DNA of 64,000 nucleotides from Malacoplasma sp. (GTDB lineage Bacteria > Bacillota_I > Bacilli_A > Mycoplasmatales > Mycoplasmoidaceae): positions 1 to 64,000 of the forward strand of contig JABUSB010000003.1 of NCBI GenBank assembly GCA_021444005.1, written 5' to 3'. The position numbers and the translations under genes are program-made. Under the pieces are notes generated by a model, which was not told the DNA's origin, did no database searches, and saw only the letters and a list, made by a program, of their open reading frames with translations. Position 1 is the first letter of the stretch; each line of letters starts with the position of its first letter. Below, piece by piece: positions 32,091-42,050 of this stretch.

Positions 32091-32591
32091 ATGAACAATT
32101 ATAATTCTGATAACAATAATCAGAATCAACAAAACCCATACAACAATGGACCATATAATAATGGGCCTTACAATAATGGCCCTTACGGACCCTATGGACC
32201 CAATGGCCCCTACAATGGACCAGGACCTTATAATAGTGGACCAAACTATAATGGTAGAAACTTTATTAGAAATCATGAACAAATCAAAAAGTTAGCAATT
32301 GCTCACTTAGTCTTATCACTTTGTTTTGTATTTGGTTTTATTTTTATAGTTTATATTTACTTTATGTGAATCTTTGGATTAGTAGCAATCATAGCTTCAC
32401 TTGTAATATTAATAGTTTTAATTTGCAAAGTTGGTGAACATAAAAACACTTATGGTACTGGAGTCTTTGTCTGCTTAATTATTGGAATCTTTATTCCCAT
32501 AGTTGCTTGAATTGCAGACTGTATTACAATGAGTCGCGCATCAAAAGCTATTAGAGAACCACAAAATCCTTATTCTTATGGTCCCTATTAG
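32091..32591 (+). CDS. Tandem membrane-protein family, member 6
   Basis: 166 residues; AAAGGAGG 10 nt upstream of ATG. The N-terminal 60 residues are runs of PYNNG / PYGPNG repeats. Then EQIKKLAIAHLVLSLC, helix 1 and helix 2, the CKVGEHKNTYGTG loop, VFVCLIIGIFIPIVAWIADC helix 3 and the basic MSRASKAIR end. Three UGA Trp codons. No C tract. The near-identical codon pattern of the repeats makes length change by slippage or recombination plausible. Confidence 0.8.
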
Positions 32592-32631
32592 TTTTAAATA
32601 ATTTATTAATTTTAAAAAGGAGAAATTTAGT

Positions 32632-33294
32632 ATGAATAATAATTCAAATTTTAATAACGATAATGGGGCAGACTACCCCCCCCTAAATCAATATAATAAT
32701 CAACCTTATAATAACGGACCTAATGGTCCAAACAATTCTTATGGACCATATAATAATGGGCCATACAACAATGGACCTAATGGTCCTTATGGTCCATATA
32801 ATGACCCTTACAATCGTCCATATAACAATGGACCAAATTATAATCAAAGCTCAATTGGAGATCACAAAAAAATTAAAAAATTGGCAATCTGACAAATCAT
32901 TTTAAGTTTGTTAGCACCAGTTTTATGAATTGTTGGTATTATTGTCTTTGTTACCGGATCTCTTAATTACACAACACAATCTGTAATATCAACATACTAC
33001 CCATATGGTAGTTCACAAAGTACAGCAGCTGATATTATGTCTTATATAATTCCAACCATTGTCGTGTTTGTAATTAGTATTATTCCCTATATTGCCTGGT
33101 TTGTGATTACCATAATTCTGATTTGTAAAGTAAATAATTTTTCAAATGTTTATGGTACTGGTATCTTTGTGTGTACAATAATTGGTTTGTTTATTTTGCT
33201 AGTTTCTTGAATCTCTGCAGGTCTGATAATCAGTCGTGCTAAGAAAGCAATTAGACAGCCTCAAGATCCTTATAACCAATATAACCAATATTAA
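32632..33294 (+). CDS. Tandem membrane-protein family, member 7 (phase-ON, C8 tract)
   Basis: 220 residues; AAAGGAG about 9 nt upstream. The C8 tract at 32676-32683 is in frame here (ADYPPLNQYNN), so the protein is made: a PYNNGPNGP-type N-terminus (to about residue 75), KKIKKLAIWQIILSL, helix 1, a 30-residue polar loop (YTTQSVISTYYPYGSS), helix 2, CKVNNFSNVYGTG, helix 3 with IFVCTIIGLFILLVSW, and a basic tail (SRAKKAIRQPQ) ending in YNQYNQY. Two UGA Trp codons near residues 87 and 100. Confidence 0.8.
32676..32683 (+). repeat. Poly-C tract (C8) in family member 7, ON
   Basis: Eight C in codons encoding Tyr-Pro-Pro-Leu. This is the only one of the three tracts whose length keeps the gene open. 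Confidence 0.8.
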
Positions 33295-33313
33295 AAATAA
33301 GCAATAAATAATT

Positions 33314-33355
33314 AATAACTACTTTAAATATGTATATTTAAGGTAGTTATTTTTA
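33314..33355 (+). terminator. Intrinsic terminator between members 7 and 8
   Basis: AATAACTACTTTAAATAT / ATATTTAAGGTAGTTATT stem with a 2-nt loop and T run. It separates member 8 into its own transcription unit. Confidence 0.8.
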
Positions 33356-33377
33356 ATCAATAAAGAAAGGAGGGAAT

Positions 33378-33911
33378 ATGCAAAATTTTAGTTATGACAG
33401 TAATCCAAATAATAATAATAATGGATTTGATAATCCAGATGAGCAAGGATATCAAAATGGATATCAAAACCAACAATATAATAATGGTAATAATTTAATT
33501 TTAAACCACAGATCTATTAGAAGAATGGCAATAACACAATTGATACTAAGTCTGTCTTGTGCATTTTTATTTATCATTACTATTGCTGTTTTTGTTACAA
33601 CACCTGCTAATCCAACCTATATTAATGGTTATTACAATTCTAGTTATAATTATATGTTATCTAAGGTTCGTGCTCACACTGTTGCTGCAGTTGTCTTTTT
33701 AGTATTAGGACTAATTCCATATCTTGTTTCATCTGTTATCATAATTGTTTTAATTTGTAAAATTGGAGAGCAAAATTATAAACAAGTTTATGGAATTGGT
33801 GTATTGATTTGTTTAATTATGGGCTTTTTTATAATCTTAGTCTCTTGAGTAGTTTCTTGAATCTTAATGCGAAAAGCTTATCGATTAAATTTTCATTCTA
33901 ACAAATATTAA
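33378..33911 (+). CDS. Tandem membrane-protein family, member 8
   Basis: 177 residues, AAGGAGGG 6 nt before ATG. Short Asn/Gln/Gly-rich N-terminus (1-45, GYQNGYQNQQYNNGNN), then SIRRMAITQLILSL, helix 1, a loop with NPTYINGYYNSSYNYM, helix 2, CKIGEQNYKQVYGIG and a last helix with ICLIMGFFIILVSW. Two UGA Trp codons. No C tract. Most similar to member 7 in the position of its long first loop. Confidence 0.78.
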
Positions 33912-33932
33912 ATATTAATAATGTATATTATA

Positions 33933-33972
33933 AAAAAACTAGGTAACTAAATTTGGATTACCTAGTTTTTTA
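33933..33972. terminator. Bidirectional intrinsic terminator
   Basis: AAAAAACTAGGTAA / TTACCTAGTTTTTT between member 8 (plus) and glyA (minus). Confidence 0.88.
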
Positions 33973-33990
33973 ATTAAGCCTAAATTTTAA

Positions 33991-35229
33991 TTAATATTTA
34001 ATATCTTGGTAAAGTGGGAATTTATCTAAAAGGGATTTAACTTCACTTTTAACTTGTTGAATCACATTTAAATCCCCTTTGCTTTCTAATACTTTGTGAA
34101 TTCAATTCGCAATTTGAATAAATTCTTTTTCTTTAAATCCTCTTGTAGTCATTGCTGCACTTCCCAATCGAATACCTGAAGGGGTTTTAGCTGGGTTTTT
34201 GTCATAAGGAATTAAATTCTTATTAATGACAATATTGCTTTGCTCTAACCAAGTTTCAGCTAAATCCCCAGTAAGACCTTTTGAAGCATACAAATCAACA
34301 CTAATTAAATGGTTATCAGTTCCATCAGCTATGATTTTGTAACCAAAAGATTCAAGGGTTTGGCTAAGTATTTTTGTATTGTTAATTACATCTTTAATAT
34401 ATTGTTTGAATTCAGGTTGTGATGCTAATTCAAAACAAATGTATTTTGCAGCAATCACGTGCATTAAAGGTCCCCCTTGAGTTCCCGGGAATACTGCACT
34501 ATTGATTTTTTTGATCATCTCTTCATCATTGGTTAAAATTAATCCACTTCGAGGCCCTCTTAAAGTTTTGTGAGTTGTAGTTGTAACAACATGGGCATAT
34601 GGTAATGGATTCATATGATAACCAGCTACTATTAGTCCAGAGATGTGGGCAATATCAGCTAATAAATATGCACCAACCGCATCTGCTATGTCTCTAAATT
34701 TTTTGAAATCAATTTTCTTAGAATAATTTGAAGCTCCACAGATGATGAGTTTTGGTTGGACTTGTTTGGCAACTTCTAAAACTGCATCATAATCAATGGA
34801 TTGAGTAACTGGGTCTACTCCATAAAAATGAGCTGTATAGTTTTTTCCAGAAATGCTTACCTTTGCTCCGTGTGATAAGTGACCACCTTCGTTTAATCCC
34901 ATTGCTAATATTTTGTCATAAGGATTTAGTAATGCTAAAAAGACTGCAATATTAGCTTGGGTTCCGGAATGGGGTTGGACATTTGCATATTTTGCATTAA
35001 AGATTTGTTTTGCTTTATCAATGGCCAATTGTTCAATTTCATCAGCAAACTTACAACCCCCATAATATCTTTTATTTGGATATCCTTCACAATATTTATT
35101 AGTAAACACACTTCCAGTGGCTTCTAGGATATCGGTATCAACATAATTTTCAGAAGCAATTAAATTAATGTATTCTTGTTCTCTTTTTAATTCATCGTTT
35201 AAAATCTTTTTTAAAACTTGGTTTTTCAT
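33991..35229 (-). CDS. glyA: Serine hydroxymethyltransferase
   Basis: 412 residues from MKNQVLKK (AAGGGG 7 nt before ATG); upstream in-frame codons lack a ribosome site. PLP lysine motif [14 protein letters not shown], substrate contacts LIASENYVD and [15 protein letters not shown], and [10 protein letters not shown] are all intact. It interconverts serine and glycine with tetrahydrofolate and supplies one-carbon units in the cytosol. One UGA Trp near the C-terminus. Monocistronic. Confidence 0.97.
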
Positions 35230-35490
35230 ATTAACCCCTTTCAAGTACTTTAAAAAAATTTTAAAAAGATTTTTTAATAAAAATAAAGAAAATCTTATAA
35301 AATATCTATGTAATTTAATCACTTGCAAAAAATTGGATTTTTTTGCAAAAAGAGAAATATTTAAAATTTATTAGATTTTTAGTGAATTTAATAAAAACTG
35401 TGGTTAAATTAAATTGCGCAATAATTTAATTATTTGAACTTGATGTTGCGCTTTTCGCTAGTTTTTATTTTAAGTCAAAAGAATAAAAAA
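35230..35490. other. Intergenic region upstream of glyA (divergent from candidate ncRNA)
   Basis: About 260 bases with no coding pattern. A GCGCAA ... TTGCGC inverted repeat at 35415-35454 is followed by a T-rich run on the plus strand. It should contain the glyA promoter on the minus strand and possibly the promoter of the RNA candidate at 35491. Confidence 0.45.
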
Positions 35491-35904
35491 CTGGGCCACC
35501 TGATAGCTTAGTGGAAAAGAAACCTTGAAAGCTTTTATGTGGGCAATAAGATAACTAATTGATTAAGAATTCGCTTATCCTGTGTCGGGCAGGATTAGTG
35601 TCATTAAAAGGTTACAACTTATAAGACTTATTCTTGGCCGGATGAGGAATTGTAAGTTGGCACTGATAAAAATGGTAAGGGCCACCAGAATGATTATGAA
35701 ATTATTTCATTAAGTTGATCACCTAGACTCTTGATAGCAGACTTTTCATATTCATAATACATACTTCTAACTTGCTAGTGAGATTTCAGCGGTATTTTTA
35801 TTTAAATAATCTGTATTGTGCATCTGTTACCAAAAATATGGGTAACAATGAAGAGTTGATTTATGTTACACTCCTTGGGATAAGGGGTGTAACTTTTATT
35901 TTTT
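35491..35904 (+). ncRNA. Candidate structured RNA or long leader upstream of mnmA
   Basis: No open frame longer than a few dozen codons fits, yet the stretch is less A+T-rich and rich in inverted repeats. CTGGGCC (35491) can pair with GGC-CCAG near 35680-35688, closing a roughly 200-nt domain. Inside are ATCCTG/CAGGAT, CAACTTA/TAAGTTG and ATTC/GAAT hairpins around a GGCCGGATG apical loop, plus AGTG/CACT. A second part ends in GTTACC/GGTAAC and the terminator at 35864. None of the conserved cores of RNase P RNA, tmRNA, SRP RNA or common riboswitches was recognised. It could be an independent ~410-nt RNA or an attenuated leader. Confidence 0.45.
35864..35904 (+). terminator. Intrinsic terminator/attenuator upstream of mnmA
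   Basis: GTTACACTCCTT / AAGGGGTGTAAC stem and a T-rich run. A GTTACC / GGTAAC hairpin 20 bases upstream shares GTTAC/GTAAC sequence, so alternative pairing is possible. Confidence 0.75.
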
Positions 35905-35945
35905 CTACAATATTAATTGCATTCCTATATTACTATATAAATACT

Positions 35946-37055
35946 ATGAAAAAAGTAGTTATCGGGATTTCAGGCGGAGTAGATTCTGCTGTTAGTGCTG
36001 CAATTTTAAAAAACCAAGGATTTGATGTCATTGGTGTTTTTATGCAGAATTGGGACCCCTTTTTAAATAATGAAGCAACAGATTCTAAAAAAATAAATAT
36101 TGGTGTGTGTGATGTAGAATATGATTTCAAAGTTGCATCAAATATTTGCAAAAAACTAGAAATTCCTTTGCATCGTGTTGATTTTATTAAAGCATATTGA
36201 AAAAATGTATTTACCCCGTTTTTAGAAGATTACCAAAAAGGGTGGACACCAAATCCTGATATCTTGTGTAATAAATACATTAAATTTGGTACATTTTTTG
36301 ATTATTGTCTTAATCAATTCAATTGTGATTTTATTGCAACCGGTCACTATGCTAATGTTGCATATAATAAAAGAAAGCATGAATATCAGCTTTTATGTGC
36401 AAAGGATGCCAATAAAGACCAAACCTATTTTTTGTGTAGTTTAACCCAATCACAGCTTGCTAAAACCCTTTTCCCGATTGGTAATTATTACAAATCTGAA
36501 ATTCGTGAAATCGCAAAGCAATTAAATTTGTCGAATTGGGACCGCAAGGATTCGACGGGAATTTGTTTTATTGGAGAACGTAATTTTGTAAACTTTTTAA
36601 AAAACTATTTACCCCAATGCGAGGGTAAAATAGTAGATGTAAAAACAAACAAAGTAGTGGGAATTCACGATGGTGTTTATTTTTATACAGTTGGGCAAAG
36701 AAAAGGATTAAATTTAGGGGGGAATCTTCAATCTTATTTTGTGTGTGCAAAAGATATTCAAAATAACATTTTATATGTGGTATCCAATGATTGTAAGCAA
36801 GAGTTATTGAATACTAATTGTACACAATGCATTAACTTTAATTGGATTAATCAAATACCTAACAATTGTGAAGTCCAAATAAAGTTTCGTCACTCTCCTA
36901 AAAAATATGATGGCACATTTACAATTGAAAATGGTAAAGTAATTTTGCATCATAGTTTAGCATCAGCTGTAACACTTGGGCAATATGCAGTGATTTACAA
37001 AGACCAAGTGTGTTTAGGGGGAGGACAAATTATTAATACATATTATAAAAAATAA
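35946..37055 (+). CDS. mnmA: tRNA-uridine 2-sulfurtransferase MnmA
   Basis: 369 residues from MKKVVIGISGGVDSAVSA (PP-loop ATP site). Upstream in-frame codons are rejected because they run through the candidate RNA. Other family features: the catalytic Cys segment NPDILCNKYIKF, ATGHYA, GICFIGERNF and the second catalytic Cys region (YFVCAKD). It thiolates U34 of tRNA-Lys/Glu/Gln. No Shine-Dalgarno is seen and a TATA-like box lies close to the ATG, so a leaderless or very short leader mRNA is possible. One UGA Trp. Likely co-transcribed with the two reductases downstream. Confidence 0.95.
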
Positions 37056-37072
37056 TATTTAGGGAGAAGAAT

Positions 37073-37852
37073 ATGGAAACAAAAATAATTAAAAAAAGAA
37101 TCGCGTACGGAACTTATAAAATCAAAGACCAAAGTGTTTTAAAACAATGCTTAAAACAAGTTCAAATTTGTGGTTATGATTTTATTGACACTGCAGCATA
37201 TTATGAAAATGAAGATTTAATTGGGAATGCAATTAATGAATTAAAAAATGAGGGTTTTGAATTTAAATTACCAATTCAAACCAAGATTTGACCCACTATG
37301 TTTGACCGGGTTTTTGAAGCAGTGCACACTAGTTTGCAAAAACTTCAAGTTAAACAATTAGATATGTGTTTACTACACTGGCCTCACGAAATTATAATCA
37401 AAAACATCATTGCTTGAAAAACTTTAATTGAATGCCAAAAGAAAGGTTTAATTAAAGAAATTGGTGTTTCTAACTTTAGTGGTGAATTAATTAAAGCCCT
37501 TTCTGAAATTACAGGAGTAACACCTTTCGCTAACCAAATTGAATTATCAGTTGATAGAAGCCAAGATCAATTAGTGGAATTTAACAAAACTCACAATATC
37601 GAAACCCAAGCTTGAAGACCACTAAAAAACTTGGATACACTTAAATACAATCCTGTTGTGATGCAAATAGCTAAAAAATATAATGTAGAAGCAGCTTCGA
37701 TTTTAATTGCATATGTGAGTAATTTAAATCATACGGTTTTAGTTAAATCAGAAAACCTAGACCGGATTAAACAAAACTATCAAGCCTTTTTTATAAAGTT
37801 AGAAAGTGATGAAGTTGCTGCACTTAAAAAACTAGCTACAAGAATTGATTAA
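37073..37852 (+). CDS. Aldo/keto reductase (copy 1)
   Basis: 259 residues, AGGGAGAAG before ATG. AKR (beta/alpha)8 family: catalytic Asp (FIDTAAYY), Tyr of AAYYENE, Lys (PIQTKIW) and His (LCLLHWPH-type, CLLHWPH) are all in place; NADPH loop VLVKSENLDRIKQN near the C-terminus. Reduces carbonyls with NADPH in the cytosol; substrate unknown. Four UGA Trp codons. The next gene is a close paralogue beginning 19 bases later. Confidence 0.9.
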
Positions 37853-37871
37853 TTTAAAGGATTATAAAGTT

Positions 37872-38672
37872 ATGAAAAAAAGAATTGGATTTGGAACTTA
37901 TTCTATTAGAGAAACTAGCATTTTAAAAAAGTGTCTTAAACAAGCAATTGAATGTGGATATGATTTTGTTGATACTGCATTTATTTACGGTAATGAAAAA
38001 GAAATCGGAACCGCATTAAGAGAATTAGAATTTGAGGGATACAAAAAACCAATTAAGATCCAAACTAAAATTTGACCTGATTTTTATGATAATGTGGAAT
38101 TAGCGGTTTATGCTTCAATGCAAAAACTACAAGTTAGTAAATTAGATATGTGTTTACTACACCGTCCTAATTATGATTTTAATAAAAGCATTAGTGCTTG
38201 GAAAAAACTCGTTAAACTTTATCAAAAAAATTTAATTGCTGAAATCGGTGTTTCTAACTTTGATCGCGATGCAATCGAAATTATGTATCGTGAATCGGGA
38301 TTTTATCCACAAAGTAACCAAATTGAATTATCGGTTAATAATTATCGGTTGGATCGAGTTGTGTATAATAATGCAAAAAAGATTGAAGTCCAAGCTTGAA
38401 GCCCACTAGGGGATATTGAAAATAATTTAAAAGATAAATTATTAATTGAATTAGCACAAAAATATAATACTGATGTGGCTGGAATTTGTATTGCATATTT
38501 ATCTTCTTTAAACCACTCTGTAATTGTTAAATCAGCAAATGAACAAAGAATTAAATCAAACTATAATGGTTTTCAAATCATCATTGAAAAAGATGATATT
38601 GAAAAAATTAAGAAACTAAATACTTTTAAAATTAAGTTTTCAGAATCCTATGAATATGATGTAAATCAATAA
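37872..38672 (+). CDS. Aldo/keto reductase (copy 2)
   Basis: 266 residues from ATG 37872 (AAAGGA 11 nt upstream); a TTG at 37845 overlaps the previous gene and is less likely. Catalytic set: Asp (FVDTAFIYGNE), Tyr of IYGNE, Lys (KIQTKIW) and His (CLLHRPN). Shares EIGVSNF, NQIELSV and VKSANEQRIKSNY with copy 1, so the two arose by tandem duplication. Slightly different substrate pocket residues (CLLHRPN for CLLHWPH). Confidence 0.9.
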
Positions 38673-38702
38673 CATTAAAAATTAAAAAAAGGAGTAAAAA
38701 TA

Positions 38703-39938
38703 ATGAAGCAAAATATTTTTGAATTTTTAACAAATCGAGGTTATGTGTACCAATGCTCGAATCCAGAGTTGGCTAAAAAGTTTTTAAACCAAAACAAAAT
38801 TAGTTTTTACATTGGTTTTGACCCCACAGCTGATAGTTTACACATTGGCCACTTTTTAACAATGATGGCAATTAAGCATCTGCAAGATTCGGGTAACACT
38901 CCCATTATTTTAATCGGTGGCGGGACTGGTACTGTTGGGGATCCCTCTGGTAGAACGGAAATGCGTAAGATGCTAGATTATCAAACTTTAAAGCACAATT
39001 GTGAATGCTTAAAAAGCCAAATGAGTAAATTCATTCGCTTTGAAGGAGAAAACAAAGCTATTATGTTAAACAACGCAGATTGGTTGTTTAAACTTAATTG
39101 GATTGAATTTTTAAGAGAGTTTGGGCCTTTGTTTTCAGTTAATAAAATGTTATCTGCTGAAGCTTTTAAAACGCGTTTTGCTAAAGAGGAAGGGTTGTCC
39201 TTTTTAGAATTCAACTATATGCTAATGCAAGCATATGACTTTTATTATTTAAATAAAAACTACAAGGCGAAAATGCAAATGGGGGGAAGTGACCAATGGT
39301 CTAACATCATTGCTGGAATTGATTTAATTCGCAAGAAATCAAGTGATGAAACAATTGCATTAACTTTAAACTTACTAACAAAGCACGATGGGACTAAAAT
39401 GGGGAAAACCGCATCTGGTGCGATTTGGTTAGATAAAAATAAAACTAGTCCTTATGAGTTTTACCAATATTGATTAAACGTTGATGATCTTGATGTTGAA
39501 AAGTTTTTAATGCTTTTAACCCAACTTGATGAAACACAAATTAAACAATTATGTAAAGAAAAGGGGAAAGCAATGATTGCAGCTAAAAAAGTTTTAGCAG
39601 CAGAAGTGACTAAATTAATTCACGGGGAAAAAGAGCTGCAAAAAGCAATCGAGCAATCATTAGCTGCTTTTAGTAATCAGGGAAACGATTTATTTAGTAT
39701 TGAAATCAAAAAGAGTTTACTTAACAATGATTTTTCAATTGCTAATATTTTAGTATGTGCAAAATTATCTCCTAGTAAATCAGAATCGCGGCGTTTGATT
39801 TTAAGTAATGCGGTTTATGTTGAAAGTTATTTAGTAAATGATGTAAACAGCACTATTGCTGATTTTAAAGTAGACCAAAATTGTTTTGTTTTACATAAGG
39901 GTAAAAAGAGTCATTTAAAAGTTATTTTAAAAGATTAA
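38703..39938 (+). CDS. tyrS: Tyrosyl-tRNA synthetase
   Basis: 411 residues, AAAAGGAG 8 nt before ATG. Class I features: HIGH motif in [11 protein letters not shown], tyrosine-binding [17 protein letters not shown] loop as KMGKT, and a C-terminal S4-like RNA-binding domain (about 345-411). Complete length. One UGA Trp (YQYWLN). It charges tRNA-Tyr. Confidence 0.97.
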
Positions 39939-40000
39939 ATAAAATAATATTTTAAAATTTGTTTTTGCTCCTAGTTTGTTAAATTTAAAAACAATATAAT

Positions 40001-40036
40001 AAATATATGTAACTTTAGTTTTTACATATATTTTTT
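40001..40036 (+). terminator. Intrinsic terminator after tyrS
   Basis: AAATATATGTAA / TTACATATATTT stem then T run. An ACAATATAATAAA box just before it may also be a promoter -10 for the downstream membrane genes. Confidence 0.65.
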
Positions 40037-40065
40037 TATTTAACTAATAATTTTATTGGAGGGTT

Positions 40066-40716
40066 ATGGAAGAAATAAATAATGTGAATGATAAACCGAG
40101 TTTGCATTGATCAACAAGCATTCACAAGGATGTTGAAAGAGCTGTTACTAGAAATAATATATATAATTTAGCTGGCAAAAGGAAAGCATACGATAAAGTC
40201 CCTTACTTTTATCACATTAAATTGCGATTCTTCCTACCACTTTTTATTGGTTGATTCTGCTCATTACTTAATATCTCAAAGTGTTATGGGATGATAAGAT
40301 CAACAACTATTTTTAATAAGAAACTATATAAGCACTTTAAGAGAAGATTTAAATTTGCAATTTTTGTTCATTATCTTTTTGGCCCAATCTTATTTTTCTT
40401 AATCTTTTTACTTTTCCCACTCTTAAATAATCCAAATATTTTTGATTATTGAAAACAAATTATCCTTGAGTTTTTCTCATACCAAATGCAACAACAAGCA
40501 CTTAATGATTTTACAAACTTAATTCTTAATCCCTTCTTCAATAGTGATACGTGATGAATTACATTAATTGCTTTAGCTGCAATTCCTTGTTTAAATTTAT
40601 CTGCTTTGTTTTCATTAAAACTAATGAATCCTAAAAATGATAAATGAATGCAATTAATGGTATTGGATAATGAATTAAAGATGAAGTTATCAAATTTTGA
40701 AAAAGGGGGTAAATAG
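40066..40716 (+). CDS. Membrane protein, paralogue of the next gene
   Basis: 216 residues, TGGAGGG 4 nt before ATG. Seven UGA Trp codons hide it under the standard code. A basic, soluble N-terminus (1-50) precedes about three or four transmembrane helices (about 52-75, 105-130, 165-190). The pattern YHIKLRFFLPLF ... FNKKLYKHFKRRFK is repeated in the neighbour (YHISLWDFLPFF ... FNKKLLSDIKSNLI), so the two are homologous. Function unknown. The stop is followed 6 bases later by the neighbour's start. Confidence 0.78.
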
Positions 40717-40722
40717 CAATGA

Positions 40723-41469
40723 ATGAAAATAATAAAAACAGTAGAGAGAGAGATTGCAAAAGATAATGTTAATTCAAATCAATTAATCACTACTAACCAA
40801 TGGGCGATTCCCAAAAATATTCCCCGATATAGTGAAGAAGAAATTAAAAATCTTAGTGAACAAGAAAAAGATGCATACCGGAATTTAAGAAAACGCGCTT
40901 CTAAATCTGGTAGAGTGGTAGAAGTAAAAAAACACGAAAGTACTTACCACATTTCTTTATGGGATTTTCTTCCATTCTTTTTAGGGCAAATATATTCATT
41001 AATTAGATTGTTTGTCGCATATGGTGATTTTAAAAGAACTAATAACTTTAACAAGAAATTATTAAGTGATATCAAAAGTAATTTAATTGCATGTTTAATT
41101 TATGCCTTCTTAGTATGGCCTTTAATTATTATCTTTGCTTTTGGTGTCTTTTATCCCTATATGATATTGGGCAGTTCATTAGCGTCTTATGCTTGAAAAA
41201 GCCTTGTAGAGAACGGAATCAATACGGGAATCAAATTATATTTTGACCAAGCAGTAGCACCATTGTTTAGTCCTGCAAATTTACCAATTACATTAGCTTT
41301 GTGAATCGGGATTGGAATGTTTAACTTGCAAACAATCTTGTTTTATTTATTGTTTAAGTTTAATAAAAAACGATTGTATGAATTACAAAAGAATAACGTT
41401 AGACAAGAAATTAAAAGAGTGGTTGCTACTAAAAAACAACTTAATGAAGCTGCAATTAACAAATCTTAA
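40723..41469 (+). CDS. Membrane protein, paralogue of the previous gene
   Basis: 248 residues from ATG 40723 (MKIIKTVEREIAKDN). An ATG four bases earlier opens a different frame that stops after 15 codons; a GA dinucleotide run (about 40739-40750) lies between the starts and the common frame. Soluble N-terminus with IPRYSEEEIKNLSEQEKDAYRN (about 28-60), then four hydrophobic helices (about 85-105, 125-150, 185-215). It ends in a basic tail. Shared motifs with the upstream gene as described there. Function unknown. Confidence 0.75.
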
Positions 41470-41557
41470 TATTACATTACACCCCATTTGTTTTTTAAAA
41501 ACTTTTATGTTATAAAATTATTACCTATTTTAAAGGTATAAAAGGAGAAAAAAGAAA

Positions 41558-41968
41558 ATGGGTAAAGGAAAATCAAAAACTGGCTGAGTCGCTTCAAAGC
41601 TCTTTAAGATATTGTGAACTGTTGCATTCTCAGCTTTTACAGTTTTTCTTTTTTTATTTACAATTGCATATTTGGGAAGACAATACAATGGGCTAGTCCC
41701 TAGTTGACAATGGACCCAAAACTTTCCCTTAGTTACAGAGATTACTAATCTTGTAGCAACTTCAGGGAAAGGATTAAGTCCATTAACCGGAATGACAATA
41801 ACCTTATTAGGACTTGATGTCTTGCTATTGTATTGCTCGATTATGTGGGTGCTTAACAAGATTCCAATTATTGGTAAAATTATTAAATGGTTAACTGGAA
41901 TTATTCCAACCCTTGCCATAATTGTAGTTGTGATTGGATTAGTATTAATCTTTGCACCAATTGGATAA
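41558..41968 (+). CDS. Small membrane protein, unknown
   Basis: 136 residues, AAAGGAG 11 nt before ATG. Four UGA Trp codons. Basic start (MGKGKSKTGW), a helix at about 17-42, a polar loop, and two more helices (about 73-95 and 108-133). It resembles no family I recognise. Last gene of the little membrane-protein cluster, followed by a terminator. Confidence 0.7.
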
Positions 41969-41978
41969 AAAGAACTAA

Positions 41979-42007
41979 AACATTGGGAATAATCCCAATG
42001 TTTTTTT
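41979..42007 (+). terminator. Intrinsic terminator
   Basis: AACATTGGGA / TCCCAATGTT with a 4-nt loop and seven T. Confidence 0.9.
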
Positions 42008-42050
42008 ATGCTTATCATTTAAAATTAAATTAATTTAGAAATCTTTTTAT

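Noticed and set aside
32073-32282. Minus-strand Ile/Val-rich reading frame opposite member 6
   Set aside because: It is the antisense image of the PYNNG repeats, has no ribosome site, and overlaps a well-supported gene.
35491-35904. RNase P RNA, tmRNA or SRP RNA
   Set aside because: The GAGGAAAGUC / ACAGAA core of RNase P, the tRNA-like ends of tmRNA, and the GGAAG/GCAGC core of SRP RNA were not found.
35772-35945. N-terminal extension of MnmA
   Set aside because: The conserved protein starts at MKKVVIGISGG; upstream codons overlap the terminator and the structured RNA.
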